From: Candidatus Delongbacteria bacterium
GTDB taxonomy: Bacteria > UBA4055
Direction of reading: 5' to 3'
Assembly: GCA_016937995.1 (NCBI GenBank)
Contig: JAFGVM010000031.1
Coordinates: 7,222 to 71,221 of the forward strand
DNA: 64,000 nucleotides
Shown here: positions 7,703 through 17,300 of the stretch, one piece after another
Layout of the letters: the number at the start of each line of letters is the position of its first letter
How positions within the stretch are numbered: position 1 is the first letter of the stretch
Translations under genes and position numbers: made by a program
The notes under the pieces: generated by a model
What the model saw: the letters and a program-made list of their open reading frames with translations, nothing else
Databases searched by the model: none
What the model was told of the DNA's origin: nothing

Positions 7703-8800
7703 ATGAATAAATATGAAACATTGCTGAGTAAGAATGACTTTACAAGAGACGAAATCATAACTTTACTTTCTCCTTCAACAAAGGATGAGCATGAACTACT
7801 CCTTGAAAGAGCCGGGAAAGTAAGAAATGATACTATTGGGAATAACGTTTACTTTAGAGGTTTGATAGAGTATTCAAATGTTTGTGCAAAAAATTGTTAC
7901 TACTGCGGTATAAGGCGCGGAAATGATAAGCAAGCTAGGTATACCATGACCGATCAAGAAGTTCTTGATTGTGCAAAATTTGCTTATGATGAGGGGTATG
8001 GCAGCTTAGTAATTCAGGCAGGAGAAGTATCTTCTAAAGATTTCACTGATAAAATTGAATATCTGCTTAAAGAGATCAAGAAACTATCAAATGGAAAACT
8101 AGGTATTACTTTATCTCTTGGAGAGCAAACTTCGGAAGTATTAGAAAAATGGTTCAAAGCTGGTGGTCACAGGTATCTTATCAGGATAGAGACTTCAAAT
8201 AGTGACCTTTACGCTAGATATCATCCTAATGATGTTCTACACAGCTATGATGAAAGGTTGAGAGCTTTAAACCGTGTTAAAGATAGTGGTTTTCAAACTG
8301 GTACAGGTGTAATGATAGGACTTCCAGGACAGAACATAGGACATCTTGCTGATGATCTGCTTTTTATTAAAAATCTTGATGTTGATATGGTAGGTATGGG
8401 ACCTTATATAGAAAGCGAAGATACACCGATGTATGAAGATAGAAATATCCTTATTTCTAAAAAAGATAGATTTGAACTATCACTAAGAATGGTAGCTATA
8501 TTAAGATTAATGATGCCTGATATCAATATGGCTGCTACAACTGCAATGCAAACTCTTGATCCTGTGGGTCGTGAAAAAGCTATTAAAGCAGGTGCGAATG
8601 TGATCATGCCTAATCTTACTCCGGTGAAATATAGAGAAAGCTATTTGCTTTATGAAGGTAAACCATGCTTAGATGAAGAGGCAGAAAAGTGTAAAGGTTG
8701 TATCATGGCAAGAATAAAATCAACCGGAGCTGTAGTAGCTTTGGGTGAATGGGGTGATTCTAAACATTTTTTCAAAAGAAAAAATAGTGATAAGTTATAA
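7703..8800 (+). CDS. hydE: [FeFe]-hydrogenase maturase HydE, radical SAM protein
   Basis: A BioB-like radical SAM enzyme needed to build the 2Fe subcluster and its dithiomethylamine bridge. The SAM-cluster motif is CAKNCYYC (Cys61, 65, 68), followed by CGIRRGN. A second, often absent, cluster motif C-X7-C-X2-C lies near the C-terminus (CLDEEAEKCKGC), as in Thermotoga HydE. The length, 365 residues, is usual. It is 189 nt after hydG and 147 nt before hydF on the same strand, both gaps filled by palindromic repeats and without a clear terminator, so one maturation operon is likely. Confidence 0.94.
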   Translation: MNKYETLLSKNDFTRDEIITLLSPSTKDEHELLLERAGKVRNDTIGNNVYFRGLIEYSNVCAKNCYYCGIRRGNDKQARYTMTDQEVLDCAKFAYDEGYGSLVIQAGEVSSKDFTDKIEYLLKEIKKLSNGKLGITLSLGEQTSEVLEKWFKAGGHRYLIRIETSNSDLYARYHPNDVLHSYDERLRALNRVKDSGFQTGTGVMIGLPGQNIGHLADDLLFIKNLDVDMVGMGPYIESEDTPMYEDRNILISKKDRFELSLRMVAILRLMMPDINMAATTAMQTLDPVGREKAIKAGANVIMPNLTPVKYRESYLLYEGKPCLDEEAEKCKGCIMARIKSTGAVVALGEWGDSKHFFKRKNSDKL

Positions 8801-8814
8801 GTTGTAAGTGGTTA

Positions 8815-8932
8815 GTAGGGGCGTAATTTATTACGCCCAGAATCCGTAGGGGACGATTCCAATTCATCCCCAAACCACAAAAAATAAAACTGTAGGGTTG
8901 AACCCATGTGTTCAACTCTAAGGGAATAATGA
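8815..8932. repeat. Cluster of three GTAGGG-type palindromic repeats
   Basis: GGGCGTAA-N5-TTACGCCC at 8818-8838, then GTAGGGGACGATTCC...CATCCCC, then GTAGGGTTGAACCC...TTCAACTCTA. The last is similar to a copy at about 63037-63062 (GTAGGATCGAACC...TTCAACC). They fill almost the whole hydE-hydF gap. Confidence 0.6.
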
Positions 8933-8947
8933 TAACGGGAAAAAACA

Positions 8948-10234
8948 ATGAAAAGAATTAATATTGGTATATTTGGAAGAGTGAATTCGGGTAAATCAAC
9001 TTTGATGAATTTATTAACTCAGCATGAGACTTCAATTGTTGATTCGACTCCGGGTACAACTGCTGATGTAAAAACAACAGTAATGGAAATTCATGAACTT
9101 GGGCCTGTTAAGATTTTTGATACAGCCGGAGTTGACGAACAGGGTGTTCTTGGAGATAAAAAGAAAGAGAAAACTTTCAATGCTCTCAAAAGATCAGATA
9201 TTGTACTTTTAGTGATTAACGAGAACAATGAAGCATACTCAACAGATGAATTTTCAACAGAGAAAGAGATAATTGATCTGGCAGAAAAAAGAGGTAAAGA
9301 ACTATTCATTGTATATAATAAATTTTCAGTAATTGAAGCAGTTAAGAACGATATCTCTGCTAAGATCGATCCGGAAAAAAAATTTAAATCAATTGAACTG
9401 GAATTAGCTGAGAGATCAAATTATATCTATTTGATCGAGTTTATTAAAACTAATTCAAAGCTTCAGCAGATAAAAACTCCTTTATTGCCGATGCTTGACA
9501 GAGATAAGATCGTATTTTTGAATATACCTATAGATGAAGAATCTCCTGAAGGAAGATTTTTAAGACCGCAGATGATGATAGAAGAATATCTTGTCAGAAG
9601 ATATGTGCCTACTTTTGCATATAGAATGGACCTTGGTAAAGCCAGAAGTATAAAATCTGAAGAGGTTGCTGAGGAAAAGAAAAGATTTGATGGTTTTATT
9701 GCTCACTTAAACAAAGATAATAAACTTCAACTTCTTATCACAGATTCTCAGGGAATGGATATTATTTCCAGGTGGACACAAGATTCAAATTTTATGGTAA
9801 CGACATTCTCCATTGTAATGATAAATTTTCTCAGCAGAGGAAACCTTGAAATGTTCGTTAACGGAGTGAAAGCTTTTAAACAGCTTAAACCAGGTGAAAA
9901 AGTTATGATCGCAGAAGGTTGTAATCATGATAGGAAAGCTGAGGATATCGGGACAGTTCAGATACCTAATAAGATAGATCAGCTGTTCGGTAAAGGGAAT
10001 ATTCAGGTTGATCATTATTTTGGCAGGGTCTTTGCCGGAGAAGAAGACCTTAAAGATTACAAACTTGTTATTCATTGTGGAGGGTGTATGCTTGACCAAC
10101 AGGCTATTTCTTCCCGTATTGAAGACCTGATAGAGTCTGGTGTAAGTTTTACGAATTACGGTGTTCTATTATCTTATTTCGAAGGTAAAGAAGCATTGAA
10201 TAAGGTCATTGAACCATTCGGGTTGAAGATATAA
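8948..10234 (+). CDS. hydF: [FeFe]-hydrogenase maturation GTPase and scaffold HydF
   Basis: Carries the 2Fe precursor made by HydE and HydG to apo-HydA. The N-terminal GTPase domain has the P-loop GRVNSGKST (10-18), a switch with STPGTTAD and the G3 motif DTAG. A dimerisation domain follows. The C-terminal cluster domain has C-X-H (Cys325, His327) and HCGGC (Cys377, Cys380), the standard HydF ligands. The length, 428 residues, is normal. It completes the set of hydrogenase genes needed for H-cluster assembly and is followed by a terminator about 60 nt downstream. Confidence 0.95.
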   Translation: MKRINIGIFGRVNSGKSTLMNLLTQHETSIVDSTPGTTADVKTTVMEIHELGPVKIFDTAGVDEQGVLGDKKKEKTFNALKRSDIVLLVINENNEAYSTDEFSTEKEIIDLAEKRGKELFIVYNKFSVIEAVKNDISAKIDPEKKFKSIELELAERSNYIYLIEFIKTNSKLQQIKTPLLPMLDRDKIVFLNIPIDEESPEGRFLRPQMMIEEYLVRRYVPTFAYRMDLGKARSIKSEEVAEEKKRFDGFIAHLNKDNKLQLLITDSQGMDIISRWTQDSNFMVTTFSIVMINFLSRGNLEMFVNGVKAFKQLKPGEKVMIAEGCNHDRKAEDIGTVQIPNKIDQLFGKGNIQVDHYFGRVFAGEEDLKDYKLVIHCGGCMLDQQAISSRIEDLIESGVSFTNYGVLLSYFEGKEALNKVIEPFGLKI

Positions 10235-10293
10235 TCCATACAGTAGTGGTCGCCTATCAGTTAAACCTGTTGAGTATAAGGTATGAGTTTTTT

Positions 10294-10318
10294 GAAGGTG
10301 TTAAGGCACCTTTTTCTT
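10294..10318 (+). terminator. Terminator of the hydGEF run
   Basis: AAGGTG-TTAAGG-CACCTT followed by TTTCTTTA, 60 nt after hydF. Confidence 0.75.
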
Positions 10319-10444
10319 TATTCCGGTATCTGAATTTTAACTTTTAATTGTCTTTAAAATATTGTTGCATTGATTTGTAATTTATTATAAATTTTCTAAC
10401 CAGAATATATTGATTTATTAATAATCCTATAAATTGGAGAAATT

Positions 10445-11650
10445 ATGGCTAAAATAGCACAAACCGGTGAACACGGTGATAACGTAAGATCGGATTGCAG
10501 GGTAACACTCGAACTTAAGAGAACCGGTGGTATTAAGATCGATGTAATAAGCAAGGTGAAAGTTCTTTTCGGAGATCAGATCTTAAAACTTTGCAAGGAT
10601 GTTCTTAAATTTTTTGAGATCAAAAATGCAGTAATGAAAATTGAGGATACAGGAGCTCTGGATTATATTATTGCAGCCAGGATTGAGGCAGCAGTAAAAC
10701 AATTGTTAAAGACAGATAAAGAATATCTTCTTCCAATTATTCCTGAGAATAAATTTCAAACAGAAAAAGACAGGAACAGAAGATCACGTTTGTATCTTCC
10801 CGGCAACACACCTAAGTTAGCACTTAATGCCGGTATTCATAATCCTGATGGGATCATTCTTGATCTAGAGGATTCTGTAGCTCCGGCAAAGAAACCCGAA
10901 GCAAGATTTCTTGTAAGGAACGGTCTAAGAACTGTAAATTTCTATGGTGCTGAAAGAATGGTAAGGATAAATCAGTTACCTATGGGACTTGAGGACCTTG
11001 AATATATAGTTCAACACAATGTTAATCTTATTCTTTTACCGAAATGTGAATCAGCAAAGCAGGTTAAAGAAGTAAATGATAAGATCAAAAAACTGAATAA
11101 ATCTAAGAGAAAGATCTGGTTGATGCCGATAATAGAAAGCGCACTTGGTGTAATTAATTCCTATGAGATAGCAGTCTCAGAAAATGTTGTATCTTTAGCA
11201 ATCGGATTAGAAGATTATACTGCTGATATTGGCACTCAAAGAACCGCTGAAGGAAAAGAAACTTTCTTTGCCAGATGTCAGGTCGTCAACGCAGCACGTG
11301 CTGCTAAAATACAACCAATAGACTCTGTTTTCTCAGATGTATCTGACATGGAAGCTCTTAAGCAGAATGTTTTAACTTCAAAATCACTAGGTTTTGATGG
11401 AATGGGATGTATCCATCCTAGACAGATCCCTGTGATTCATGAGTATTTTGCTCCGGATGATAAAGAGATAGATAAAGCAAAGAAAATAGTAAATGCGTTT
11501 ATAATAGCTACAGAGAAAGGACTTGGAGTTGTATCATTAGGTTCAAAGATGATAGATCCACCTGTTGTGAAAAGAGCACAAAAAACCATTGAGCAGGCTA
11601 TTGAAGTAGGAAAATTAGACTCTGATTGGAGGAAAAATTATGGCAACTAA
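10445..11650 (+). CDS. Citrate lyase acyl-carrier (CitD) and beta (CitE) fusion
   Basis: Citrate lyase splits citrate to acetate and oxaloacetate. Residues 1-97 match CitD, with the cofactor Ser in GDNVRSDC (Ser16, as CitD GTAESSD) and the conserved IEDTGALDYIIAARIEAAV. Residues about 110-401 are CitE, a citryl-ACP lyase, with RSRLYLPGNTPKL, DGIILDLEDSVAP and GFDGMGCIHPRQI. CitD and CitE are normally separate proteins; here they form one 401-residue chain with no stop between. It overlaps citF by 11 nt. The cofactor genes citG and citX and the ligase citC are not in the window, so they must be elsewhere if the enzyme is active. Confidence 0.9.
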   Translation: MAKIAQTGEHGDNVRSDCRVTLELKRTGGIKIDVISKVKVLFGDQILKLCKDVLKFFEIKNAVMKIEDTGALDYIIAARIEAAVKQLLKTDKEYLLPIIPENKFQTEKDRNRRSRLYLPGNTPKLALNAGIHNPDGIILDLEDSVAPAKKPEARFLVRNGLRTVNFYGAERMVRINQLPMGLEDLEYIVQHNVNLILLPKCESAKQVKEVNDKIKKLNKSKRKIWLMPIIESALGVINSYEIAVSENVVSLAIGLEDYTADIGTQRTAEGKETFFARCQVVNAARAAKIQPIDSVFSDVSDMEALKQNVLTSKSLGFDGMGCIHPRQIPVIHEYFAPDDKEIDKAKKIVNAFIIATEKGLGVVSLGSKMIDPPVVKRAQKTIEQAIEVGKLDSDWRKNYGN

Positions 11651-13196
11651 ACTCATAAAAAATGCAGTCGGTAGAATGGTCCCTGATAAGATCAACGGGC
11701 AAAAAGTAACTCCTTACAAGGGAGTTGGTAAGTACAGACCGACAGGCAGGAAATTCGCACCGAAAATTGCAAGTTGTGCTGATTATCCTCTTGATGGAAA
11801 TAAACTGGTACCTACTTTGAAAAAAGCCCTTATCAAAGCAGGTTTGAAAGATGGTATGACAATTTCAACTCACCATCACTTCAGGAACGGAGATCTTGTT
11901 GCGAATATGATATTTAAAATTGCTCATGAAATGGGAATTAAGGACCTTGTATGGTTTCCGTCAGCATCATTTCCATGTCAGGAAGGCATGATAGAATATA
12001 TGAAAGCAGGGACGATTCATCATATTGAAGGTAGTATGAACGGACCTCTCGGTAAATTTGCTTCGCAGGGAAAAATGAAAGGTGTTGGTGTCTTGCGTTC
12101 TCATGGTGGAAGATATCAGGCTGTTCAGGATGGAGAAGTACAAATAGATATCGCTGTCATAGCTGCACCTACTGCTGATCCATTCGGAAATGCAAATGGT
12201 GTGAACGGAAGTTCAGCATGTGGGCTGTTGGGATTTGCTCTGGCTGATTCGCAGTATGCTGATAAAGTCATCGTTGTAACAGATAATCTCGTTCCGTTCC
12301 CGTGTATCCCATGGCAGATCCATGGAAATTACATAGATTATGTTGTAAAAATAGATCAGGTCGGTATTCCGGAAAAGATCGTATCGGGAACTACTCAAAT
12401 TACAAAAAGTCCAGACAGACTTCATATTGCTGAATTAACTGCGCAATTCTGTGAAGAGGCGGAACTTATCAAAGACGGTTTTTCTTTTCAGGCTGGAGCA
12501 GGTGGTACAGCTCTTTCGATAGGTATATATTTCGGTGAGATAATGCGTAGAAAAGGCATTAAAGCTGCTTTTGCCCGTGGTGGAAGTAATAAATATCTTG
12601 TGGATATGCTTGAGGAAGGTTTAGTTGGTTATATTTTAGATGGTCAAACCTTCGATCTGGACGGTGTACGTTCTATGAGAGATAATCCACGTCATGTAAA
12701 CACAAGTCCGTTTACAAGCTATAACTATCATGGTAAAGGGAATTTTGCAGGTATTCTGGATATTGTGATCCTTGGTGCAACTGAAGTAGATGTTAATTTC
12801 AATGCAAATGTTGTAACGCATTCAGACGGTTACCTTCTGCACGGAATTGGTGGTTGGCAGAACTGCCTGTTCGGAAAGAATGTGATCCTGCCAATACCTC
12901 TTTTCAGGGACAGGATACCTGTGATCAGAGATGAAGTAACGACTATATGCGGTCCTGGTGAACTTATCGACATAATTGTCACAGAACGTGGTATTGCGAT
13001 AAATCCATTAAGAAAAGATCTTATAAAGAAAATGAAAAATTCTAAACTTCCTATTAAGACCATTCAGGAATTGAAAGAAGAGGCTGAAAGGATCTGTGGT
13101 AAGCCTAAAGCAATTGAATTTGAAGAGAAGATCATAGCTGCTATCAAGTGGGTCGATGGTACAGTGATAGATGTTGTAAAGAAGGTAAAGGAATAA
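11640..13196 (+). CDS. citF: Citrate lyase alpha subunit (citrate:acetyl-ACP transferase)
   Basis: A 518-residue CitF. It swaps citrate for the acetyl group on the acyl-carrier domain, making citryl-ACP for CitE. Family features visible are STHHHFRNGD near residue 80, PSASFPCQEGM, the GSSACGLLGFAL stretch and the C-terminal DEVTTICGPGELIDIIVTERGIAINPLR. It starts inside the citDE fusion (11-nt overlap), implying translational coupling and fixed stoichiometry. The start site is GGAGG, 7 nt before the ATG. No transporter or two-component regulator for citrate is adjacent. Confidence 0.93.
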   Translation: MATKLIKNAVGRMVPDKINGQKVTPYKGVGKYRPTGRKFAPKIASCADYPLDGNKLVPTLKKALIKAGLKDGMTISTHHHFRNGDLVANMIFKIAHEMGIKDLVWFPSASFPCQEGMIEYMKAGTIHHIEGSMNGPLGKFASQGKMKGVGVLRSHGGRYQAVQDGEVQIDIAVIAAPTADPFGNANGVNGSSACGLLGFALADSQYADKVIVVTDNLVPFPCIPWQIHGNYIDYVVKIDQVGIPEKIVSGTTQITKSPDRLHIAELTAQFCEEAELIKDGFSFQAGAGGTALSIGIYFGEIMRRKGIKAAFARGGSNKYLVDMLEEGLVGYILDGQTFDLDGVRSMRDNPRHVNTSPFTSYNYHGKGNFAGILDIVILGATEVDVNFNANVVTHSDGYLLHGIGGWQNCLFGKNVILPIPLFRDRIPVIRDEVTTICGPGELIDIIVTERGIAINPLRKDLIKKMKNSKLPIKTIQELKEEAERICGKPKAIEFEEKIIAAIKWVDGTVIDVVKKVKE

Positions 13197-13225
13197 TGCT
13201 ATAATCTTTGAACTTCTTCGTCAGA

Positions 13226-13320
13226 ATACATTTTTCTTCGAAGTCACTTAGGTCATCTAAGCTTCTTCTCGAAAAATATCGTTCTTCCTTGAACTTCTTT
13301 GATTATAAACATTATTTAAA
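13226..13320. repeat. Dispersed intergenic repeat (copy 1)
   Basis: A 21-nt stretch at 13243-13263 is identical to 40113-40133, and the flanks (CTTTGAAC..., ATTTTTCTTC...) are also related. The core can fold as CTTAG-GTCAT-CTAAG. The sequence can be read as an N-terminal extension of the next gene, but it is the repeat, not protein. Confidence 0.65.
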
Positions 13321-13339
13321 TAAAGAGATTGTAATTTCT

Positions 13340-13795
13340 ATGAAAGAACAAAAATATAAAGATCTGATCAGGGATATTAATTCTCTAATCTCAGGTGAGG
13401 ATGATGTTATTACCATAATGTCAACTATTTCATGTGAGATATTTCATTCTGCTGATCATATAAACTGGGCAGGATTTTACAGAGTGGTAGGTAACAGGAC
13501 TTTGAAAGTCGGTCCATATCAGGGAGGTCATGGTTGCTTAGTGATAAGTTATGATAAGGGAGTGTGTGGTAAATGTGCTGCAGATAGAACTCCGCAGATC
13601 GTTCATGATGTGACTAAGCTTGAATATCATATTGCATGTTCATCTGAGACGCGTTCTGAGATAGTACTTCCGGTCTTTAACTCAAAAGGTGAACTGATAG
13701 CGGTTCTAGATATTGATTCGCTTGAAGTCGGTTCGTTCGATGAGGTGGATCTCAAATATCTTTCTGAGGTAGTTAAAGTATTCAAGAGCGTTTAA
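13340..13795 (+). CDS. msrC: Free methionine-(R)-sulfoxide reductase, GAF domain
   Basis: Repairs oxidised free methionine. It is a single GAF domain of 151 residues from the ATG at 13340. An upstream in-frame start at 13208 would add 44 residues encoded by a dispersed repeat and is rejected. Family signatures are NWAGFYRV, the substrate loop VGPYQGGHGC, GVCGKCA, HIACSSETRSEIVLPV and LDIDSLEVGSFD. The three cysteines of the redox cycle (in GHGCL, GVCG and IACS) are present. It probably stands alone and ends in a terminator that overlaps its stop codon. Confidence 0.92.
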   Translation: MKEQKYKDLIRDINSLISGEDDVITIMSTISCEIFHSADHINWAGFYRVVGNRTLKVGPYQGGHGCLVISYDKGVCGKCAADRTPQIVHDVTKLEYHIACSSETRSEIVLPVFNSKGELIAVLDIDSLEVGSFDEVDLKYLSEVVKVFKSV

Positions 13796-13814
13796 ACAAC
13801 GCTCTTTTTTTTTG
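13784..13814 (+). terminator. Terminator of msrC
   Basis: AAGAGCG-TTTAAACAA-CGCTCTT followed by a long T-run. The left arm lies inside the last codons of msrC. Confidence 0.85.
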
Positions 13815-13893
13815 TATTGTATTTCGACGAGCAAAAGTAAATAAAAAAATAATGACAGAATCTCAAATTTATGATTAACCTCAATCCAATAAA

Positions 13894-13918
13894 AAAAGGT
13901 TTGCTTTGCAAACCTTTT
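13894..13918 (-). terminator. Terminator of the broken lanthipeptide-like gene
   Basis: AAAAGGTTTGC-TTT-GCAAACCTTTT, an 11-bp perfect stem, followed on the minus strand by a T-run. It lies 9 nt past the minus-strand stop at 13927. Confidence 0.8.
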
Positions 13919-13926
13919 ATATTCAA

Positions 13927-14126
13927 CTAACACGAGCATGTATTATCATCTTCTGTGTAGTCACAATTCAATTGAGTTTCAGTACAAGTACATGTTCCTT
14001 GTATTTGAGTTAAACATCTACCATCTCTACCTAATGTAGGTTCTATGTCCACTCCTCCTTTTATGCTTAGGAAGTTGGATTTACTCAAGGAAATAATTGT
14101 TTCTTGTTTAATGTTAGTTATTTCAT
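13927..14126 (-). pseudogene. Lanthipeptide-like precursor with a one-base frameshift
   Basis: The start ATG at 14126 has a strong GGAG site, but its frame hits TAA at codon 3. If one A is added to the AAA run after the ATG, the frame opens into 66 residues: a 25-residue leader (MKITNIKQETIISLSK, then ...LSIKGG) and a 41-residue core with six cysteines, including GTCTCTE and NTCSC. The leader length, the KQETI motif and the Gly-Gly end match the intact peptide at 17770. The missing base is in a homopolymer, so either a real inactivating mutation or a sequencing error is possible. It has its own terminator. Confidence 0.7.
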
Positions 14127-14375
14127 TTTCTCCTTTGATTTAATTATAATTGCACTAAATATGAGAATTAGTTGGAATAATTATGTATTTTAGTGGTATC
14201 ACAAAAAAAAATTACAGAATAACTCATAAAAGCACAAGTGAATATACCAATATATTGTGTCAAACAAATTTTGTTAATTTGTTTTTTGTCAAAATATGTT
14301 CCTTGATTAAGTTGCAAATACAAGACGAATACATTATATTTCAAAACTTACCTTATGTGATTTTTGGAGGTATTA

Positions 14376-17300
14376 ATGTTTTCGATTAAGCTTATAATAG
14401 GATTAGCTACTATTAGTGCTACATGTTTATTGTATACAGCAAATCCGAAAATTTACTTAAGCAATCAAGATATATCTCCATATTCCGATCAATCCTCAAA
14501 AGTAAATTGGCAACCTTATGTTGAAAACAGAGTTCATAGAACAGGTGATCTTTGGTTAAACATAACAAATAAGGGTTCAATAGGGACTGATGCTTATTAC
14601 TGGCCAGAGTCGTATATTGATCCATGTACAAACAAATCTGCAATTATATGTGAAATGCCAGGAGGATCTGGGTTTGAGTATTTGTTAAATGGTTCATTAT
14701 GGTTTGGTGGGTACCTTGACTCGGTGTCTGTGATCCTAGATGGGGTTATTTCGACAGTTTTTCAAGGCCCCCTTGTAACTACTTCTTTTTCATATTACTC
14801 AAGAGAGATATGGCCTATTGAATTTGATGATGAACCTTCAGGATTATCATTAGGAAGAATATATGAGTCATCTAATATTGAAGGTAAAATTAGTTGTTTG
14901 TTTGGAGATGTATACAATCCTAGCGCAACTGCGGAAGAGCAATTTACGACTATGTTTACGGATAAATATGTAAATATATCATACACAAATTGGGATCGAT
15001 ACGATAAAAGACAACATATTCCATTAGGTATTGAAGTAAAGCAGAAAAGTTATGCCTGGCCTTACGATTATGCAAAAAAATTCATAATAATTGATTACAC
15101 GATCTACAACAGGAATAAAGATCAAAAAGACATATATGATTTTTTTACAAGTATTTACATTGATTGTGACAATGGAAGTGCAAGTGATTCCACCCAAAAT
15201 CTTGCTGATGATGTCTGTGGATTTATAGAGAAATGGGATAATTACTTTGATCCTGCTACAGGTGAACAGAAGAGTGTTGATTTAAATCTTGCATGGGCAG
15301 CAGATAACGATGGGAGACAATACTCAGGTTATAACATACTTCATGCCGAGAATGAACCTCATGCTGGTTCTCCACTTGATGGTGCAACTGGAGTATTCTC
15401 AATAAGAGTTCTTCGAAATCCAAATCCTAATTTACGTCATTCTTTCAACATTTATATACACGGGCATGGAGATGAAAGTTTGGATTGGGGCCCTAGATGG
15501 AAAACCGGATTACACTCAGGCTGGCAATATGATCTTTCACTTAAACAAAAAGGATATGATGATAATAACTACGATAATATATTGAATTATTTATCAGATG
15601 AACCCATGTATGGTGGAAGAACTGAAGGTTTCCCGGCTGGAGATAAAGGAAGATATATGGTGATGTCAAATGATGAATTTGATTATAATTTGACCAGCAT
15701 AAGAGAAATTTATCTTGGTATGAATACTCAGGCTGACGGAACACCTATACCTCAGGCAGAAAAATGGCAAAAATGGACTACAGCAGATGATATTGGTAAT
15801 GAAGGATTTTCTCCTGATTATGTGGATGGTTCGATAAGTGCGATGAATGATATTGCAAATGGAACAGCCTCAAGATTTTTAATATCTTTTGGACCTTTAG
15901 GAGACGAATGTTATGTTAATGTGGGTATAGATTCAGACTTAGATTCAATGGGAACCATAGATGATTATATAAATAAAAAAGTATGGAAATTTGCTTATGG
16001 TGATTCACTTAAACTTACAGTTGCGATTATGGTAAGTGAGAATTTTCATACATCTTTGGATCAGGATCCTAATTACGCAGATACAACAGTTGTTGATTTA
16101 TCGGACGGTCTTGATGTTTCACTTTATGATCAGGGATGGTATGATGCATTTTATAATTTAACCTGGGTTGAAAGAGTATATGATATTCCACTGTATGACA
16201 CTCCTGTAACCCGTTATGGAGAAACTAAAACAGACGGCTGGTACGGCGAAGATGTAGGTGCTGATGCAATGTTCGCTGACATAATTTATGATCCTGATCC
16301 TTACTGCTGGTGGTTATGTACTGATTATGCAGGAGAAGACACGGGAGAAAATGATTTTGAAATTACTAATTTTATAACTTCAATAACTGATCCTTACGGT
16401 CACACAGCTTTAAATGAAGATGAGTTGTTACCATTCGGCAGGGAACAGGTCGATGCTGAAAGAAAGTATGGTATTACTGGTTCATCAGACACAGGTGAAG
16501 GGTACGGTTATATGGTAAAGTATGATAAAATTGATGGAGTATATCCACAGGGTACATGGGTAAGACTCGGCTTCGACAATGGGAAGCTTGATGCAGGGGA
16601 CGGAGTACCTGACTTTGCAGGTCCGCCACCACCACCTTCGCCCAAGATAAATGTGGATTATCATAACAACGATGTAATAATAAACTGGTGTTCACATGAA
16701 TTCTATGATAAGGATGACGGAACGAAAGGTATTTCAGGTTCAGAGTTTTTTGTAGATCCTTTCTCAAGAGAAAGAGATTTTGAGGGTTATCAAGTACAGA
16801 TATCTATGAAAGACTATCCGAGAGAATACGTAGAAATATTCAGTGTTGACAGGATGAATTACGGTTATGAAAATGTTGTAAAAGTAGGTGAATATCTGGA
16901 TAATCCGGTTCCTGAAGACAGTGTATTGACAAATCCTGATCTATTCCCACCATTAATGTCATATGTTAACAAAATATACCAACTCACTCCTTTTGGTGAT
17001 AACAGGTCTATGTATGAAAATTACTCAAATGAATTTTATACCTATACAGCAATACCCGACTCAAGTCAGATAGAACTATACGGGGTTATCTGGAATTACA
17101 CTTTTACTCTTCACAACAAACAGTATGCAAAAGAAAATTACATCGCGGTAACTGCTACAGATTATGGAGCACCAAAGAGTGGAGTCCCACCATTACAATC
17201 CAGCCCAAGTGTAAATGGACGATCGATCATTCCAGCCAAGATAGAAGGAAGTAAAGAAGTTATTGTTGTGCCTAATCCATACAGAGATGATGTTGACTAT

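Noticed and set aside
13208-13339. N-terminal extension of msrC
   Set aside because: The extra 44 codons are encoded by a dispersed repeat; the GAF enzyme is complete from 13340.
14364-14366. TTG start for the giant secreted protein
   Set aside because: It overlaps the GGAGG site that serves the ATG at 14376; the signal peptide starts there.
14183-14389. Small plus-strand open frame before the giant secreted protein
   Set aside because: No RBS, low-complexity translation, and it runs into the real gene's start in another frame.
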